DNA of 47,697 nucleotides from Symploca sp. SIO2C1. GTDB lineage: Bacteria; Cyanobacteriota; Cyanobacteriia; Cyanobacteriales; Coleofasciculaceae. The stretch covers positions 1 to 47,697 of the forward strand of contig JAAHGL010000039.1 in the NCBI GenBank assembly GCA_010692635.1. Reading direction: 5' to 3'. A program made the position numbers and the translations under genes. The stretch's first letter is position 1. Each line of letters begins with the position of its first letter. Shown piece by piece: positions 1 through 8,923 of this stretch. Under the pieces are notes generated by a model. That model saw only the letters and a program-made list of their open reading frames with translations. It did not search any database and was not told the origin of the DNA.

Positions 1-2
1 GT

Positions 3-140
3 ATTCACAAGTGCGACAATTGTGGCTACACAACGGATAGAGATGTAGCAGCTAGTCAAGTAGTTCTAATAAGAGGACTTGCAGCCGTAGGGCATACGGT
101 GAAGATGCTTTCTGAGGGTAAAGCGGTGCGCTCCCTATGA
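3..140 (+). pseudogene. tnpB: 3' end of tnpB (IS200/IS605-type), cut by window edge
   Basis: The frame opening at base 3 encodes 45 residues and ends in TGA at 138-140. It holds the second half of the TnpB zinc ribbon (HKCDNCGYTTDRD) followed by a helix with AASQVVL and a tail ending VRSL. TnpB is the RNA-guided nuclease carried by IS200/IS605-family elements. The upstream part lies outside the window, so I cannot say whether the gene is intact. A hairpin typical of an element right end follows directly at 149-180, and more hairpins of similar style lie up to 622, so at least one element end is present here. Confidence 0.85.
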
Positions 141-148
141 CGAAAGAA

Positions 149-180
149 TCCCACGGTTTTAGCGTAGCGTAACCCTGGGA
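149..180 (+). mobile_element. Right-end hairpin after tnpB
   Basis: Starting eight bases after the tnpB stop, TCCCACGGTT pairs with AACCCTGGGA (171-180) to give a ten-pair stem with one mismatch. IS200/IS605-family elements have subterminal hairpins rather than inverted terminal repeats, and the right end normally follows tnpB closely. The exact cleavage site cannot be placed from this sequence. Confidence 0.55.
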
Positions 181-313
181 GTGTCAATTGTCTGTCTCAA
201 TGACTAAAATTACGCATCTTCACAGTATTGACATCTGATTGTCACTCCGATGCCACATCAGCCTAGTAAGTTGTGAATAAGGAGAGAATGCCTTACTCCT
301 CAAGCTATTGATG

Positions 314-350
314 ATGCTCTCTGGCAAAATATGTCAGAGAGCATTTTTTT
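314..350 (+). terminator. Rho-independent terminator
   Basis: A ten-pair perfect stem (ATGCTCTCTG at 314-323 with CAGAGAGCAT at 335-344) runs directly into seven T residues at 344-350. No protein gene ends just upstream on this strand except the tnpB remnant 174 bases away, so it may end a small RNA transcribed from about 230-250. Confidence 0.75.
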
Positions 351-372
351 CCTGAGTAGGGTTTGTTCATTC

Positions 373-425
373 AATAATTGATAATGAACAATGGATAACA
401 ATAATTGATAATGAACAATGGATAA
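373..425. repeat. 27-bp tandem duplication
   Basis: A 27-base AT-rich unit starting AATAATTGATAATGAAC occurs twice head to tail (373-399 and 400-425). Related ATAATTGATAATTG strings recur at 38168-38220 and 38325-38360. It belongs to the short tandem repeats that fill spacers throughout this window. Confidence 0.8.
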
Positions 426-470
426 TGGATAATTATAGTCATTTCAAATAAGGAAAATTAATTCTTACTC

Positions 471-530
471 ACCGAAAGCGGCGGGAAGCCCATTCCTTCT
501 AGGTATGGGAGGGATAGCCGCCCGCCGTTT
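471..530 (+). repeat. Nested-hairpin dispersed repeat, copy 1
   Basis: Outer stem CGGCGGG (479-485) pairs with CCCGCCG (521-527), and inner stem CCCAT (489-493) pairs with ATGGG (505-509). A second copy with the same plan and compensating differences lies at 11480-11540. The motif AGGGATAGCCGC resembles sequence I associate with the 3' ends of cyanobacterial tnpB elements. That assignment is from memory and is an inference. Confidence 0.6.
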
Positions 531-582
531 GGTTATTAGTTATTTGTTAGAAAGTTTTTCTTGCCAAACAACTAATAACCAA
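529..582. repeat. 13-bp perfect inverted repeat
   Basis: TTGGTTATTAGTT (529-541) is exactly complementary to AACTAATAACCAA (570-582), with a 28-base loop. It sits between the nested hairpin and the hairpin at the clpB stop. It may be a further part of a decayed mobile element or a chance product of AT-rich short repeats. Confidence 0.5.
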
Positions 583-599
583 CAACAAATAACGCGAAA

Positions 600-622
600 T
601 CCCACGTACTTTAGTCGTGGGA
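600..622. mobile_element. IS200/IS605-like hairpin overlapping the clpB 3' end
   Basis: TCCCACG (600-606) pairs with CGTGGGA (616-622) around the loop TACTTTAGT. Hairpins of this form are common at ends of cyanobacterial IS200/IS605 elements. The clpB stop codon (611-613) lies inside the loop, so the last residues of ClpB are encoded by this hairpin. Confidence 0.5.
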
Positions 623-3283
623 TGAGCTTAACATCACTTGAGGTTCTGGTAAATGAATTGGGTCTTTTTTCTTGAAAGTTAAGGCATTATCTTCACAATC
701 AATAACAATTGTGTCCCCTTCAATAAAGGTATTTTCCAGGATTTTGGTAGCGATCGCGTTTTCTAGTTCCCGCTGAATGGCTCGTTTGAGGGGACGAGCT
801 CCGTATACTGGATCGTAGCCGACATCTGCTAAGTAGTCCTGAGCTTTGGGCGACATTTCCAGGGAGATTTTTTGCTCTGCTAAGAGGCGCTCAACCCGCT
901 TGAGTTGAATAACAACAATTTCCCGCAGTTCCTTACGGGTGAGGGTGTGGAAGATCATGATATCATCCACCCGGTTAAGGAATTCCGGACGGAAATGCGA
1001 TCGCAAAGCATTAGTTACCAGTTTTTGCATTTCTTCGTACTGAGTGTCATCTCCCGCTACACTCAAAATATGCTCACTACCAATATTACTGGTCATGACA
1101 ATGATGGTATTGCGGAAATCTATGGTTCTCCCTTGAGAATCAGTAATTCGCCCATCGTCAAGTACTTGTAATAAAATGTTAAAAACATCCCGGTGCGCCT
1201 TTTCCACTTCATCCAGCAATACCACTGAATAGGGACGCCTGCGAATCGCCTCTGAGAGTTGCCCACCTTCTTCGTAACCAATGTATCCTGGAGGCGCTCC
1301 GACCAATCTAGAAACGGCATGTTTTTCCATGTACTCCGACATGTCAATTCTGACGAGAGAATCATCACTATCAAACAAAAACTGAGCCAGAGCTCTTGCT
1401 AGTTCCGTTTTCCCTACACCGCTAGGTCCCATAAACAGGAAGGAACCAATGGGACGTCCTGGATCTTTCATCCCCGCCCGAGCGCGACGAATTGCTGCTG
1501 CTACTGCTGCTACAGCGTCACTTTGTCCAATCACCCGTTGATGCAAATGCCCTTCTAATTGCAATAGCTTTTGCCGCTCTGACTCCAGCAATCGTTTTAC
1601 GGGAATGCCTGTCCACTTAGCAACAATTTCGGCAATGTCAGCTTCGGTGACTTGTTCCCGCAACAGAGCAGTACCTAGAGATTGGAGCTCTAGCATCATA
1701 CTCTCTTTGGCATCCCTGTCATGCTGTAGAGCTTCCAGTTTACCGTACTTCAATTGTGCTGCTTTATTTAGGTCATAGTCCCGTTCTGCTTGCTCAATTT
1801 GTAGGCGCAGTTGTTCTTCTTCTTCTTTGAGGGCGCTAATGTCTTTCAACAGCTGCTTTTCTGACTGCCATTGCCCGCTGAGTTTTTGCTGTTTTTCTCG
1901 TAAAATCTCAATTTCTTGTTCAATACGCTCTAACCGCTCTTGGGAAGCACCGTAGGCTCCACTAACACCAGTACGCTTGTCTTCGGCTTCTAGGGAGAGC
2001 TTTTCCATCTCCAGTTGCATTAACCTACGATCGGTTGCTTCTAATTCTACTGGTTTGGAGGTAATCTCCATCTTAATTTTGGCAGCCGCTTCATCTACCA
2101 AGTCAATAGCTTTATCCGGCAAAAAGCGATCGTTAATATAGCGGTGGGATAGGTTAGCCGCTGCCACTAGAGCCGAGTCAGTAATATTAACCCCGTGATG
2201 GAGTTCGTAACGTTCCTTGAGACCCCGTAGAATGGAAATTGTATCCTCTACTGTGGGCTGCTTGACATAGACTTGTTGAAAGCGGCGCTCTAGGGCAGCA
2301 TCCTTTTCAATGTTCTTGCGGTACTCATCCAAAGTGCTGGCACCAATACAGCGCAGTTCTCCCCGCGCGAGCATGGGTTTAAGTAAATTACCAGCATCCA
2401 TTGAACCTTGTTGGGAAGCTCCAGCTCCTACAACGGTATGCAATTCATCAATAAATAGTACAATCTGACCATCAGAATGGGTTACTTCCCGCAATACGGC
2501 TCGGAGTCGGTCTTCAAATTCTCCCCGATATTTAGCTCCAGCAATTAAGCTACCCATATCCAAGGCAATCAGTTGGCGATTTTTCAGGGATTCCGGCACA
2601 TCCCCATTAATGATACGTTGAGCAAGAGCTTCCGCGATCGCAGTTTTTCCTACCCCAGGCTCACCAATCAGCACAGGATTATTTTTCGAGCGGCGAGAGA
2701 GTACCTGCACTACCCGGCGAATTTCTTCATCTCTACCGATTACGGGATCAAGCTTGCCTGCTTTAGCTTCCTCCGTCAAATCCCGTCCATATTTCTCCAA
2801 AGCTTCGTAACGGGACTCTGGATTTTGATCAGTGACTTTTTGGGAACCTCGGACTGCGAGAATTACTGCTTCCAGCTTTTGGCTATCCAAATTATAGGTT
2901 TTGAGCAAACGCTTGCCTACCCGCTCATCTGCTGCTAAAGCTAGTAGTAGATGCTCCACAGCAATATATTCATCACCCAGATTAGCTCTTGCTGCTTCGG
3001 CATTATCCAGCATGACATCCAAACCACGACCTAGGTAGAGCTGATCGACATTGATTACCTTAGGTTGACGGCTAGCGAAGGCTTCTAATTGCTGCTGAAA
3101 TCGAGTTGTATCAACGGTTACACGAGAGAGAATACGATTAGCTAGCTCTTTTTGTTCTAACAGAGCGATCGCCAAATGCTCTACCTCTAGCTGTTGATTT
3201 TTGCAGCGGCGTGCAACATCTTGGGATTTAACGATCGCTTCCCAAGCTTTATCAGTGAATTTGCTAGAGTCAGTCGGCTGCAT
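611..3283 (-). CDS. clpB: ATP-dependent chaperone ClpB
   Basis: Hexameric cytosolic AAA+ disaggregase that pulls polypeptides out of aggregates with DnaK. The 890 residues show the Clp N-terminal repeats (about 1-145), a first ATPase domain with Walker A GEPGVGKT at 207-214 and Walker B FIDE at 277-280, a long coiled-coil middle domain (about 405-530) that distinguishes ClpB from ClpA and ClpC, and a second ATPase domain with Walker A GPSGVGKT at 619-626. The ATG start at 3283 gives the usual N-terminus MQPTD..FT.KAWEAIV. Many cyanobacteria have two clpB paralogues, and I cannot tell which this is. The C-terminal tail is slightly long for the family, and its last residues come from a hairpin at 600-622. 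Confidence 0.96.
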   Translation of the reverse strand: MQPTDSSKFTDKAWEAIVKSQDVARRCKNQQLEVEHLAIALLEQKELANRILSRVTVDTTRFQQQLEAFASRQPKVINVDQLYLGRGLDVMLDNAEAARANLGDEYIAVEHLLLALAADERVGKRLLKTYNLDSQKLEAVILAVRGSQKVTDQNPESRYEALEKYGRDLTEEAKAGKLDPVIGRDEEIRRVVQVLSRRSKNNPVLIGEPGVGKTAIAEALAQRIINGDVPESLKNRQLIALDMGSLIAGAKYRGEFEDRLRAVLREVTHSDGQIVLFIDELHTVVGAGASQQGSMDAGNLLKPMLARGELRCIGASTLDEYRKNIEKDAALERRFQQVYVKQPTVEDTISILRGLKERYELHHGVNITDSALVAAANLSHRYINDRFLPDKAIDLVDEAAAKIKMEITSKPVELEATDRRLMQLEMEKLSLEAEDKRTGVSGAYGASQERLERIEQEIEILREKQQKLSGQWQSEKQLLKDISALKEEEEQLRLQIEQAERDYDLNKAAQLKYGKLEALQHDRDAKESMMLELQSLGTALLREQVTEADIAEIVAKWTGIPVKRLLESERQKLLQLEGHLHQRVIGQSDAVAAVAAAIRRARAGMKDPGRPIGSFLFMGPSGVGKTELARALAQFLFDSDDSLVRIDMSEYMEKHAVSRLVGAPPGYIGYEEGGQLSEAIRRRPYSVVLLDEVEKAHRDVFNILLQVLDDGRITDSQGRTIDFRNTIIVMTSNIGSEHILSVAGDDTQYEEMQKLVTNALRSHFRPEFLNRVDDIMIFHTLTRKELREIVVIQLKRVERLLAEQKISLEMSPKAQDYLADVGYDPVYGARPLKRAIQRELENAIATKILENTFIEGDTIVIDCEDNALTFKKKDPIHLPEPQVMLSSSHD

Positions 3284-3340
3284 TGGCGTTTAAGGAATCT
3301 CGAATTGAATAATGTCTGGTGTTGTTTGAAGTATAGCAAT

Positions 3341-4663
3341 CTACGCTTTCTTATTGATTAATGGCTTCCCGATGGCTTTATCAATCGCAGACATAAAGAA
3401 ATCTGCCAGGGATTGTGCTCTTTTAGCAGAGATTAGAGGCTCGTTATAAGAAAAATTCAGATACAGTCTAGAGCGAAAGGTTGTGCAATGTAAAACAAAA
3501 GACGGGTTATAACTCCGACTAGAGGCTGTAATATGGTTGTCAATCAGCTCCAAAGAACCATAATTTGCTCCCTGGTTAATTTGACCCATATTTGACAAAA
3601 TGTAGGCTAGGGGTAAAATTCTACCTTTTTTAAAACTGCCGATTCGGTCTCGGGCAGCAAGTGGGGCGTAAAAATGTTGATGGCTTTGTAAACCTTGCTC
3701 AATTTTCTGTCTCGAATTCCTGGCTATTTCCCAGAAAGAAGAGTTGTTGGATATAAATTCAGTCATGAAGATAGAGCCAGCCATCAAGCCTAGATGATGC
3801 TGCTGAGCAAACTCAGATTGGATGAATTGTCTGAGATTGACGGCAATAGCAGCATTTATGTACACATTACCTGCGATCGCTAACTCGTTTTTGAAAGTTA
3901 GAAGCATCGCAGCGTTCAATGCTCCTGTAACTGTTGTTCTCTCTTGATTACAAAGTTTGCACAATTGCTTTGTCTGCTTTTCGTTTAGACAAAGATTAAT
4001 GAGACGCACTTTCTGTTCTGATACGGGACAGTAAATATCATAAGAAAGTTGACGTGGCTTTTTAAGTAATTGATTTAAGATAAACTTCAATATAAACAGA
4101 AAGATACCGAACTGTAAAGCAGTTTTCGATCTAGGTAAAAGTTGCTCTACAGGAGGAGTCATGGGAAGTCTTTCAACTTTTAGTTGCTCACCCTCTGTAA
4201 TTCTTGCACAGTAATCTAGAAATTCCCTACACAGTTGTATTAAACTTGCACCATCTGATATGGAATGGTGAATAGTAAAGATTAAATCGAATATATCACT
4301 ACCGATAGCAGCAGGGATGTAGGCTGATTTAATCAGAGGGCCTTGTCGGGAATCAATTTTGTGATTAAGTTCCTCTTCAATCACCTCCAGCCACTGGTTC
4401 CCCCTATTCCTTTCGATGATCCGGAGAGGAATTTCTGAAGCTTCTTTTGCTTCAAAATACATACCATCCGTATTTTTAACTATGTGCATCTGCAGGTAAG
4501 GATGGTGCTGTTGGAGAAGGGAGAGCGATTGCTTGATAACGCGAATTTCTAATGAACCACGCACGCGCATTAAGCAAGCCACCAAACCAGCACCCTCCAC
4601 TTCAGTTTGATATAACTCAAATTCTTCCTCGAATGGTGCTAACTTGCGACTATAATTTGCCAT
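3341..4663 (-). CDS. Condensation-domain-like acyltransferase
   Basis: Stand-alone enzyme of the condensation/PapA superfamily, which joins an acyl group carried on a carrier protein or CoA to an alcohol or amine. The catalytic motif HHxxxDG is present as HHSISDG near residue 132 of the 440-residue form, and the protein has the length of one condensation domain. The ORF extends to a TTG at 4678, but the ATG at 4663 (MANYSRKLAPFEE) is a better start. It lies downstream of the FAAL-ACP-thioesterase gene on the same strand, about 290 bases away, which suggests the activated acyl chain may be its donor. The acceptor is unknown. A PapA5-like ester-forming enzyme is the closest type I recognise. 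Confidence 0.8.
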   Translation of the reverse strand: MANYSRKLAPFEEEFELYQTEVEGAGLVACLMRVRGSLEIRVIKQSLSLLQQHHPYLQMHIVKNTDGMYFEAKEASEIPLRIIERNRGNQWLEVIEEELNHKIDSRQGPLIKSAYIPAAIGSDIFDLIFTIHHSISDGASLIQLCREFLDYCARITEGEQLKVERLPMTPPVEQLLPRSKTALQFGIFLFILKFILNQLLKKPRQLSYDIYCPVSEQKVRLINLCLNEKQTKQLCKLCNQERTTVTGALNAAMLLTFKNELAIAGNVYINAAIAVNLRQFIQSEFAQQHHLGLMAGSIFMTEFISNNSSFWEIARNSRQKIEQGLQSHQHFYAPLAARDRIGSFKKGRILPLAYILSNMGQINQGANYGSLELIDNHITASSRSYNPSFVLHCTTFRSRLYLNFSYNEPLISAKRAQSLADFFMSAIDKAIGKPLINKKA

Positions 4664-4956
4664 CTTTCGATTATCCAATTGTTATCTTAATATACAGTGT
4701 TTTTCATTTATATGAGGTACAAAGAGCCTGGTTTTTGGGAATTGGGAATTGGGAATCGGGAATCGGGAATCGGGAATAGGAGCTGTACCTCACTAGACTG
4801 AGAAATGCTGTTTTTTGGGGGGTGAACGAAATTTTTGGTGGGATTTCCTAGCTAAGTATCCAAAAATTATAAGTTCTCTCTTCTCCCTCAGCTCCCCCAG
4901 CTCCCCACCCTTTTTTTCGCTCACCCTTTTTTGGGGCATTGCCCTTCCAACGCTCA
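4664..4956. other. Spacer with heptamer repeat, no gene seen
   Basis: The stretch between the acyltransferase and the FAAL gene holds the heptamer array at 4737-4778 and low-complexity C/T-rich sequence at 4875-4935. Short frames on both strands have repetitive composition and no recognisable family, so no gene is called. Confidence 0.6.
4737..4778. repeat. Heptamer tandem repeat GGGAATY x6
   Basis: Six head-to-tail heptamers GGGAATT or GGGAATC (the last ends in A). This is a short tandemly repeated repetitive sequence of the kind common between cyanobacterial genes. A related array (GAATTGG) lies at 32243-32287. Confidence 0.9.
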
Positions 4957-7911
4957 TTACTTCAAAAAACACGCCTGTGCCTCCTGGAGGCATAGTCTTA
5001 GCTGTTGGGCTAAAACTTTAACATGGGGTTCAAGCATCATCGTGACATGATCCCCTGGAACAGAATGGAACTCTACCGGTTTCATTGAAAGTTTCTCCCA
5101 GCCGAAACTTGCATCCTGTTGGATCTCATTAAAAACATTAGTATTGGCAACCCAAGGATAAACCTCGCTGCTGCGGAAAAGGGCGATTCGATTTAAGTGA
5201 ATTTCCTCTGGCAGATAATTAGCCATGGCATGAACACTAGCCTTTAAAACTTTCACAAAGCCACGCACTTGTTTTCTCGCAGCTTCAGAAGTTCCTACAT
5301 GGAGGATTTTCTCTATTCTCTCTGTTACATAATCTAATTGCTCATCTGAGGTGAGAACAGTGAGATCATCGTAGGATATCTCTGGATTTTCTTTCAAAAA
5401 ATATGCAAATAAATTAACAACCTCAACCATGTATCTGGTATCATCCCAATCAACAAATATTAACTGATTGAAGAGGGGCGCTGGGATATCTATCACGGCA
5501 AGTAAAGCAACATCATGTCCCTGATTTTGCAACTGTTGAGACATCTCAAATGCTACTTGACCTCCGAAAGAATGTCCTCCCAAAAAGTAAGGTCCGATGG
5601 GCTGAACACTCTGTAAGGCTTCGATGTAGTAAGCTGCTATTGCCGCTAAATTGGTTTGAGGTTCTGTTTCACCATCCATTCCCAGTGCTTGGAGTCCATA
5701 AAATGGTTGGTCTTGACCGAGGTGAAGTGCTAAAGAATGGAGGTAAAATGCTGTTCCTACACCTCCAGGTACAAAAAAGAAAGGAGGTTTTGAACCGCTT
5801 GACTGAATTCTCACTAAGGGAGAAGAAGACGAAAATTCTAAATTTTTATCTTCACCTAATCCAATTTTATAGCTTTGAGAAGGTTTTAGAGAAATTACTT
5901 CTTTGACTAGATAATCAGCAAGGGCTTCAACAGTTGGATAGTCAAATATCAGTGTTGAATGCAGGGAACATCCTAGACTTTCTTCGAGAAGATCGCTCAA
6001 CTCAATCACCATTAGTGAGTCTAGTCCCATACTAGTTAAAGGTTGCTGCCAGTTTAACTGGGAGGGATCTACTTTGAGAAGATTTGAGATTAGATTCTGA
6101 AGATGAGATTGCAGCAAAGCTTGACGCTTTTCTGGTGGGGTAGCCAACAGGACTTTTCGCTCCAGAAATACTTGCTTTTCTATGACATCAAATTCTGTGT
6201 GGATGCTGCTTGCTACAACATCTAAGCTACTATCTAAAAATCTGCCTTTGCAACCATTGCGCTGAATTTTGCCACTAGAAGTCTTGGGGATAGTCCCTGT
6301 ATTTAACAGCAATACAGCATAAATTTGTAATTGATGCTCTTGCGATACAGCCTGACGGATGCTGGAAACCACCTGCTCTACATCCAGCTTCTCTAGATAA
6401 GTTTCCTGAACTTCTTGAGCAATAACCAGTCGCTCCTCACTTTCCACCTCAACTGAAAATGCGGCACAACAACTAGGTTGTAGTGCTGGATGACTCTTTT
6501 CTACCGTCAGTTCAATATCTTGGGGATAATGGTTGCGACCTCGTATAATAATTAAGTCTTTGAGACGACCTGTAATAAATAGCTCACCATCGAGCAAAAA
6601 TCCTAAGTCACCAGTACGTAGAAAGGGACCTTCTCCCGTATCTGCTAAGTAAGCTCGAAAAGTTTCCTCTGTTGCTTGCGATCGCTTCCAGTAACCTCGA
6701 GCTACACTCGGACTAGATACCCAAATTTCTCCTACTTGATCACGAAGACATTCAGTTAAGGATTTGGGGTCAACAATGATAATTTTTTCATCTAACCAGG
6801 CACAACCACAACCTACAATTTTCTGAGTAGTTTTGCTTGCCTCATTTGCTATTACAACTCGATTTTCTTCCAGTGCTGCCTTCTCAATATTCTGGATTAT
6901 AGATGGCTGGGTTTTCTTTCCTCCTGAAATAAATGAAACTGACTCAGCCATACCGTAAGCTTGTTTCAATGCCTCTCGACGGAAGCCATAGGGAGCAAAG
7001 GTAGTTGCAAAGCGCTCCAGAGTCTCTTCCCGAATTGGTTCAGCACCGCTAACAGCCAATTCCCAGCTACTCAAATCAAGAGTTGACCGCTCTTCTGGGG
7101 TAGTCTTGAAGCAGGCAAGGTCATAGGCAAAATTAGGACCAAAGCTTAAAGTTGCTTTATATTCAGAAATTGCCTTTAACCAACGTAAAGGCTTCTGGAT
7201 GAAGTCTAAGGGTGACATTAGGATCACGGGAAAATCTTCGTAAAGAGGCTGTAGCACCCCAGCCATTAATCCTGAATTATGACCTAAGGGCATCCAGCTA
7301 ATTGTTAGATTATTGTTGGATGACAAGTCACCAGCCTTACCCATCATCGCTAAATTATGCAGGAGATTGCCATGAGTGACCATGACTCCCTTCGGCTTAC
7401 CAGTAGAACCGGAAGTGTACTCAAGACAGGCTAAGGTATCTGATGTACTTGGATGAGGATTAAAGTCTTTACTACTAACAATTTCATCCGTAGCCAGCAA
7501 AGCAATAGAAGCCAATTCTGAATTATCGGCAAAGCGATTCTGTAAGTAGGCTAATAGGGATTTAGTGGTAAACGCCACCGTTGCCTGAGCATCTGTCGCG
7601 ATCGCTTCTAATCCTGAGAGGGACTGATTTGGGCGGGGTGGATAGGCAGGAATAGCGATCGCTCCAGCAGATAAACACCCGAAGAAACCAGCCATGAATT
7701 CTAAACCAGGGGGATAGAGAAATAAGACTCTTTCGCCACTAGCATTTAGGGATTGGAGATGGGCAGCGATCGCTTTTGCTTGTTGCTCAACTTGTTGATA
7801 GGTTAGGCTCCCTGCTTCTGTTTCCCCATCCTGAAGAAAAGTATAAGTTTTTTGGTGAGGATTATTTTGCGATCGGTAGCGTAGCAGATCTACTAAAGTA
7901 GAAAATTTCAT
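4957..7911 (-). CDS. Fatty acyl-AMP ligase - acyl carrier protein - thioesterase fusion
   Basis: 984 residues in three parts. Residues 1 to about 580 form an adenylating enzyme of the FAAL type, with LFLYPPGLEFMAGFFGCL, IPAYPPRP, the A3 loop YTSGSTGKPKG at 165-175, YGMAES near 319, RTGD near 432 and KTSSGKIQR near 543. Residues 600-675 are a carrier domain with GLDSL at 629-633, where Ser632 is the expected phosphopantetheine site. Residues 705-980 are an alpha/beta-hydrolase thioesterase with GHSFGG at 779-784 (Ser781). Expected chemistry: a free fatty acid is adenylated, loaded onto the ACP, then released or passed on. No ketosynthase or extension module is present in the window. The ATG at 7911 gives the usual FAAL N-terminus. 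Confidence 0.93.
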   Translation of the reverse strand: MKFSTLVDLLRYRSQNNPHQKTYTFLQDGETEAGSLTYQQVEQQAKAIAAHLQSLNASGERVLFLYPPGLEFMAGFFGCLSAGAIAIPAYPPRPNQSLSGLEAIATDAQATVAFTTKSLLAYLQNRFADNSELASIALLATDEIVSSKDFNPHPSTSDTLACLEYTSGSTGKPKGVMVTHGNLLHNLAMMGKAGDLSSNNNLTISWMPLGHNSGLMAGVLQPLYEDFPVILMSPLDFIQKPLRWLKAISEYKATLSFGPNFAYDLACFKTTPEERSTLDLSSWELAVSGAEPIREETLERFATTFAPYGFRREALKQAYGMAESVSFISGGKKTQPSIIQNIEKAALEENRVVIANEASKTTQKIVGCGCAWLDEKIIIVDPKSLTECLRDQVGEIWVSSPSVARGYWKRSQATEETFRAYLADTGEGPFLRTGDLGFLLDGELFITGRLKDLIIIRGRNHYPQDIELTVEKSHPALQPSCCAAFSVEVESEERLVIAQEVQETYLEKLDVEQVVSSIRQAVSQEHQLQIYAVLLLNTGTIPKTSSGKIQRNGCKGRFLDSSLDVVASSIHTEFDVIEKQVFLERKVLLATPPEKRQALLQSHLQNLISNLLKVDPSQLNWQQPLTSMGLDSLMVIELSDLLEESLGCSLHSTLIFDYPTVEALADYLVKEVISLKPSQSYKIGLGEDKNLEFSSSSPLVRIQSSGSKPPFFFVPGGVGTAFYLHSLALHLGQDQPFYGLQALGMDGETEPQTNLAAIAAYYIEALQSVQPIGPYFLGGHSFGGQVAFEMSQQLQNQGHDVALLAVIDIPAPLFNQLIFVDWDDTRYMVEVVNLFAYFLKENPEISYDDLTVLTSDEQLDYVTERIEKILHVGTSEAARKQVRGFVKVLKASVHAMANYLPEEIHLNRIALFRSSEVYPWVANTNVFNEIQQDASFGWEKLSMKPVEFHSVPGDHVTMMLEPHVKVLAQQLRLCLQEAQACFLK

Positions 7912-8022
7912 CGAAAATCGGGTTTAGTAAGGAGATGGGCTGGTTAGGTGAGCTTGTAAGCCCCTCAACTAGTTGGGCAGCTTACAAACCCCTGCTTTAG
8001 GATACCGCAGGCGAATAGGGGG

Positions 8023-8031
8023 TACTATAAT
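8023..8031 (+). promoter_or_regulatory. Possible -10 element for the HNH cassette
   Basis: TACTATAAT ends 26 bases before the ATG at 8058 and contains a perfect TATAAT. No convincing -35 box is seen at the right distance, so this is only a candidate. Confidence 0.3.
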
Positions 8032-8057
8032 GAATGTTATAAAAAAGATGGTAAATT

Positions 8058-8318
8058 ATGATGAAAAAATCGATCACTATTAATCCAATTTATGAAGAAA
8101 TTGTCAATTTTATTGCTGCTGGAACGACATCTCAAGGTTTAATTGAATTTCAAGTATCAGAAACAGTTAAAGAAAGAGTGGCTGATTTGATATTTCGTGA
8201 AAAAAATGGTTTAATTTCTTTGGATGAAAAATCAGAACTAGATCATTATCTAATGATAGAACATTTGTTGAGATTAGCAAAAGCTCGTGCTTATGATTTT
8301 ATTGAAAAGGATGCTTGA
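8058..8318 (+). CDS. Small helical partner of HNH nuclease (putative antitoxin-like)
   Basis: 86 residues, predicted to be mostly helical, no signal peptide or membrane segment. The C-terminal part (51-82) reads GLISLDEKSELDHY then RLAKARAYDF. A very similar arrangement closes the partner protein of the second HNH gene at 23803-24219. Two adjacent ATG codons (8058, 8061) are possible starts. The stop is followed after nine bases by the HNH gene, so the two are almost certainly co-transcribed. The function is unknown. A toxin-antitoxin-like role is an inference from gene order and size. Confidence 0.7.
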   Translation: MMKKSITINPIYEEIVNFIAAGTTSQGLIEFQVSETVKERVADLIFREKNGLISLDEKSELDHYLMIEHLLRLAKARAYDFIEKDA

Positions 8319-8327
8319 AATAAAATT

Positions 8328-8771
8328 ATGGAGCGTCCTTATTTGAACAAAGAACTTCGTCGTTTAGTAGCTAAAAGAGCTGATTATTTATGTGAATATT
8401 GTCTCATTTCTGAACAAGATACCATTCTAGGATGTGCCATTGATCATATTATTAGTATTAAACATGGTGGCTCATCTAGTGCGGATAATTTAGCCTATTG
8501 TTGTGTATATTGTAATCGTTTTAAAGGAAGTGATATCGGTTCAATTATTTTAGATAAAAAAGAGTTTTTTCGTTTTTATCATCCTCGTTGGGATAATTGG
8601 GGAGAACATTTTAAACTGAATAATTCTACAATTGAACCTCTGACAAATATAGGACAAGTGACTACTGCAATTTTAGGCTTTAATGATCAAACTCGTTTAT
8701 TAGAGCGTCAATTACTTATTAATAAAAAGAAATATCCTTCTCCTTCAGCAATTAGAAGAATGAGTACTTAA
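8328..8771 (+). CDS. HNH endonuclease
   Basis: 147 residues. The fold is shown by CEYC at 22-25, DH at 39-40 (general base), N54, and CVYCNRFKG at 59-67, i.e. two CxxC zinc knuckles around a beta-beta-alpha metal site. Residues 68-147 follow a pattern shared with the second HNH protein (WDNWGEHF here, WDEHFSW there), so both belong to one subfamily. HNH enzymes cut double-stranded DNA, and the target here is unknown. It is the second gene of a two-gene unit and ends about 150 bases from the convergent KAP gene. Confidence 0.87.
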   Translation: MERPYLNKELRRLVAKRADYLCEYCLISEQDTILGCAIDHIISIKHGGSSSADNLAYCCVYCNRFKGSDIGSIILDKKEFFRFYHPRWDNWGEHFKLNNSTIEPLTNIGQVTTAILGFNDQTRLLERQLLINKKKYPSPSAIRRMST

Positions 8772-8923
8772 TTATCAATATATCGACTCAATTAGTTATT
8801 GCTTGATATCCTTGTTTTCTGAGTTCAGCTAATTTCATTGTCATTTTCTTGTAAAGTTACCATCAACCAAATCACGAGATTTTCGATCGCACTTGTAATG
8901 AAACAGAAGATACTACTTACGAG

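Noticed and set aside
2573-2938. 121-residue plus-strand frame opposite clpB
   Set aside because: It is antisense to the conserved first ATPase domain of ClpB and has unlikely composition.
5550-5906. 118-residue plus-strand frame inside the FAAL gene
   Set aside because: It lies antisense to the ACP-thioesterase part, has no recognisable family and looks like a shadow frame.
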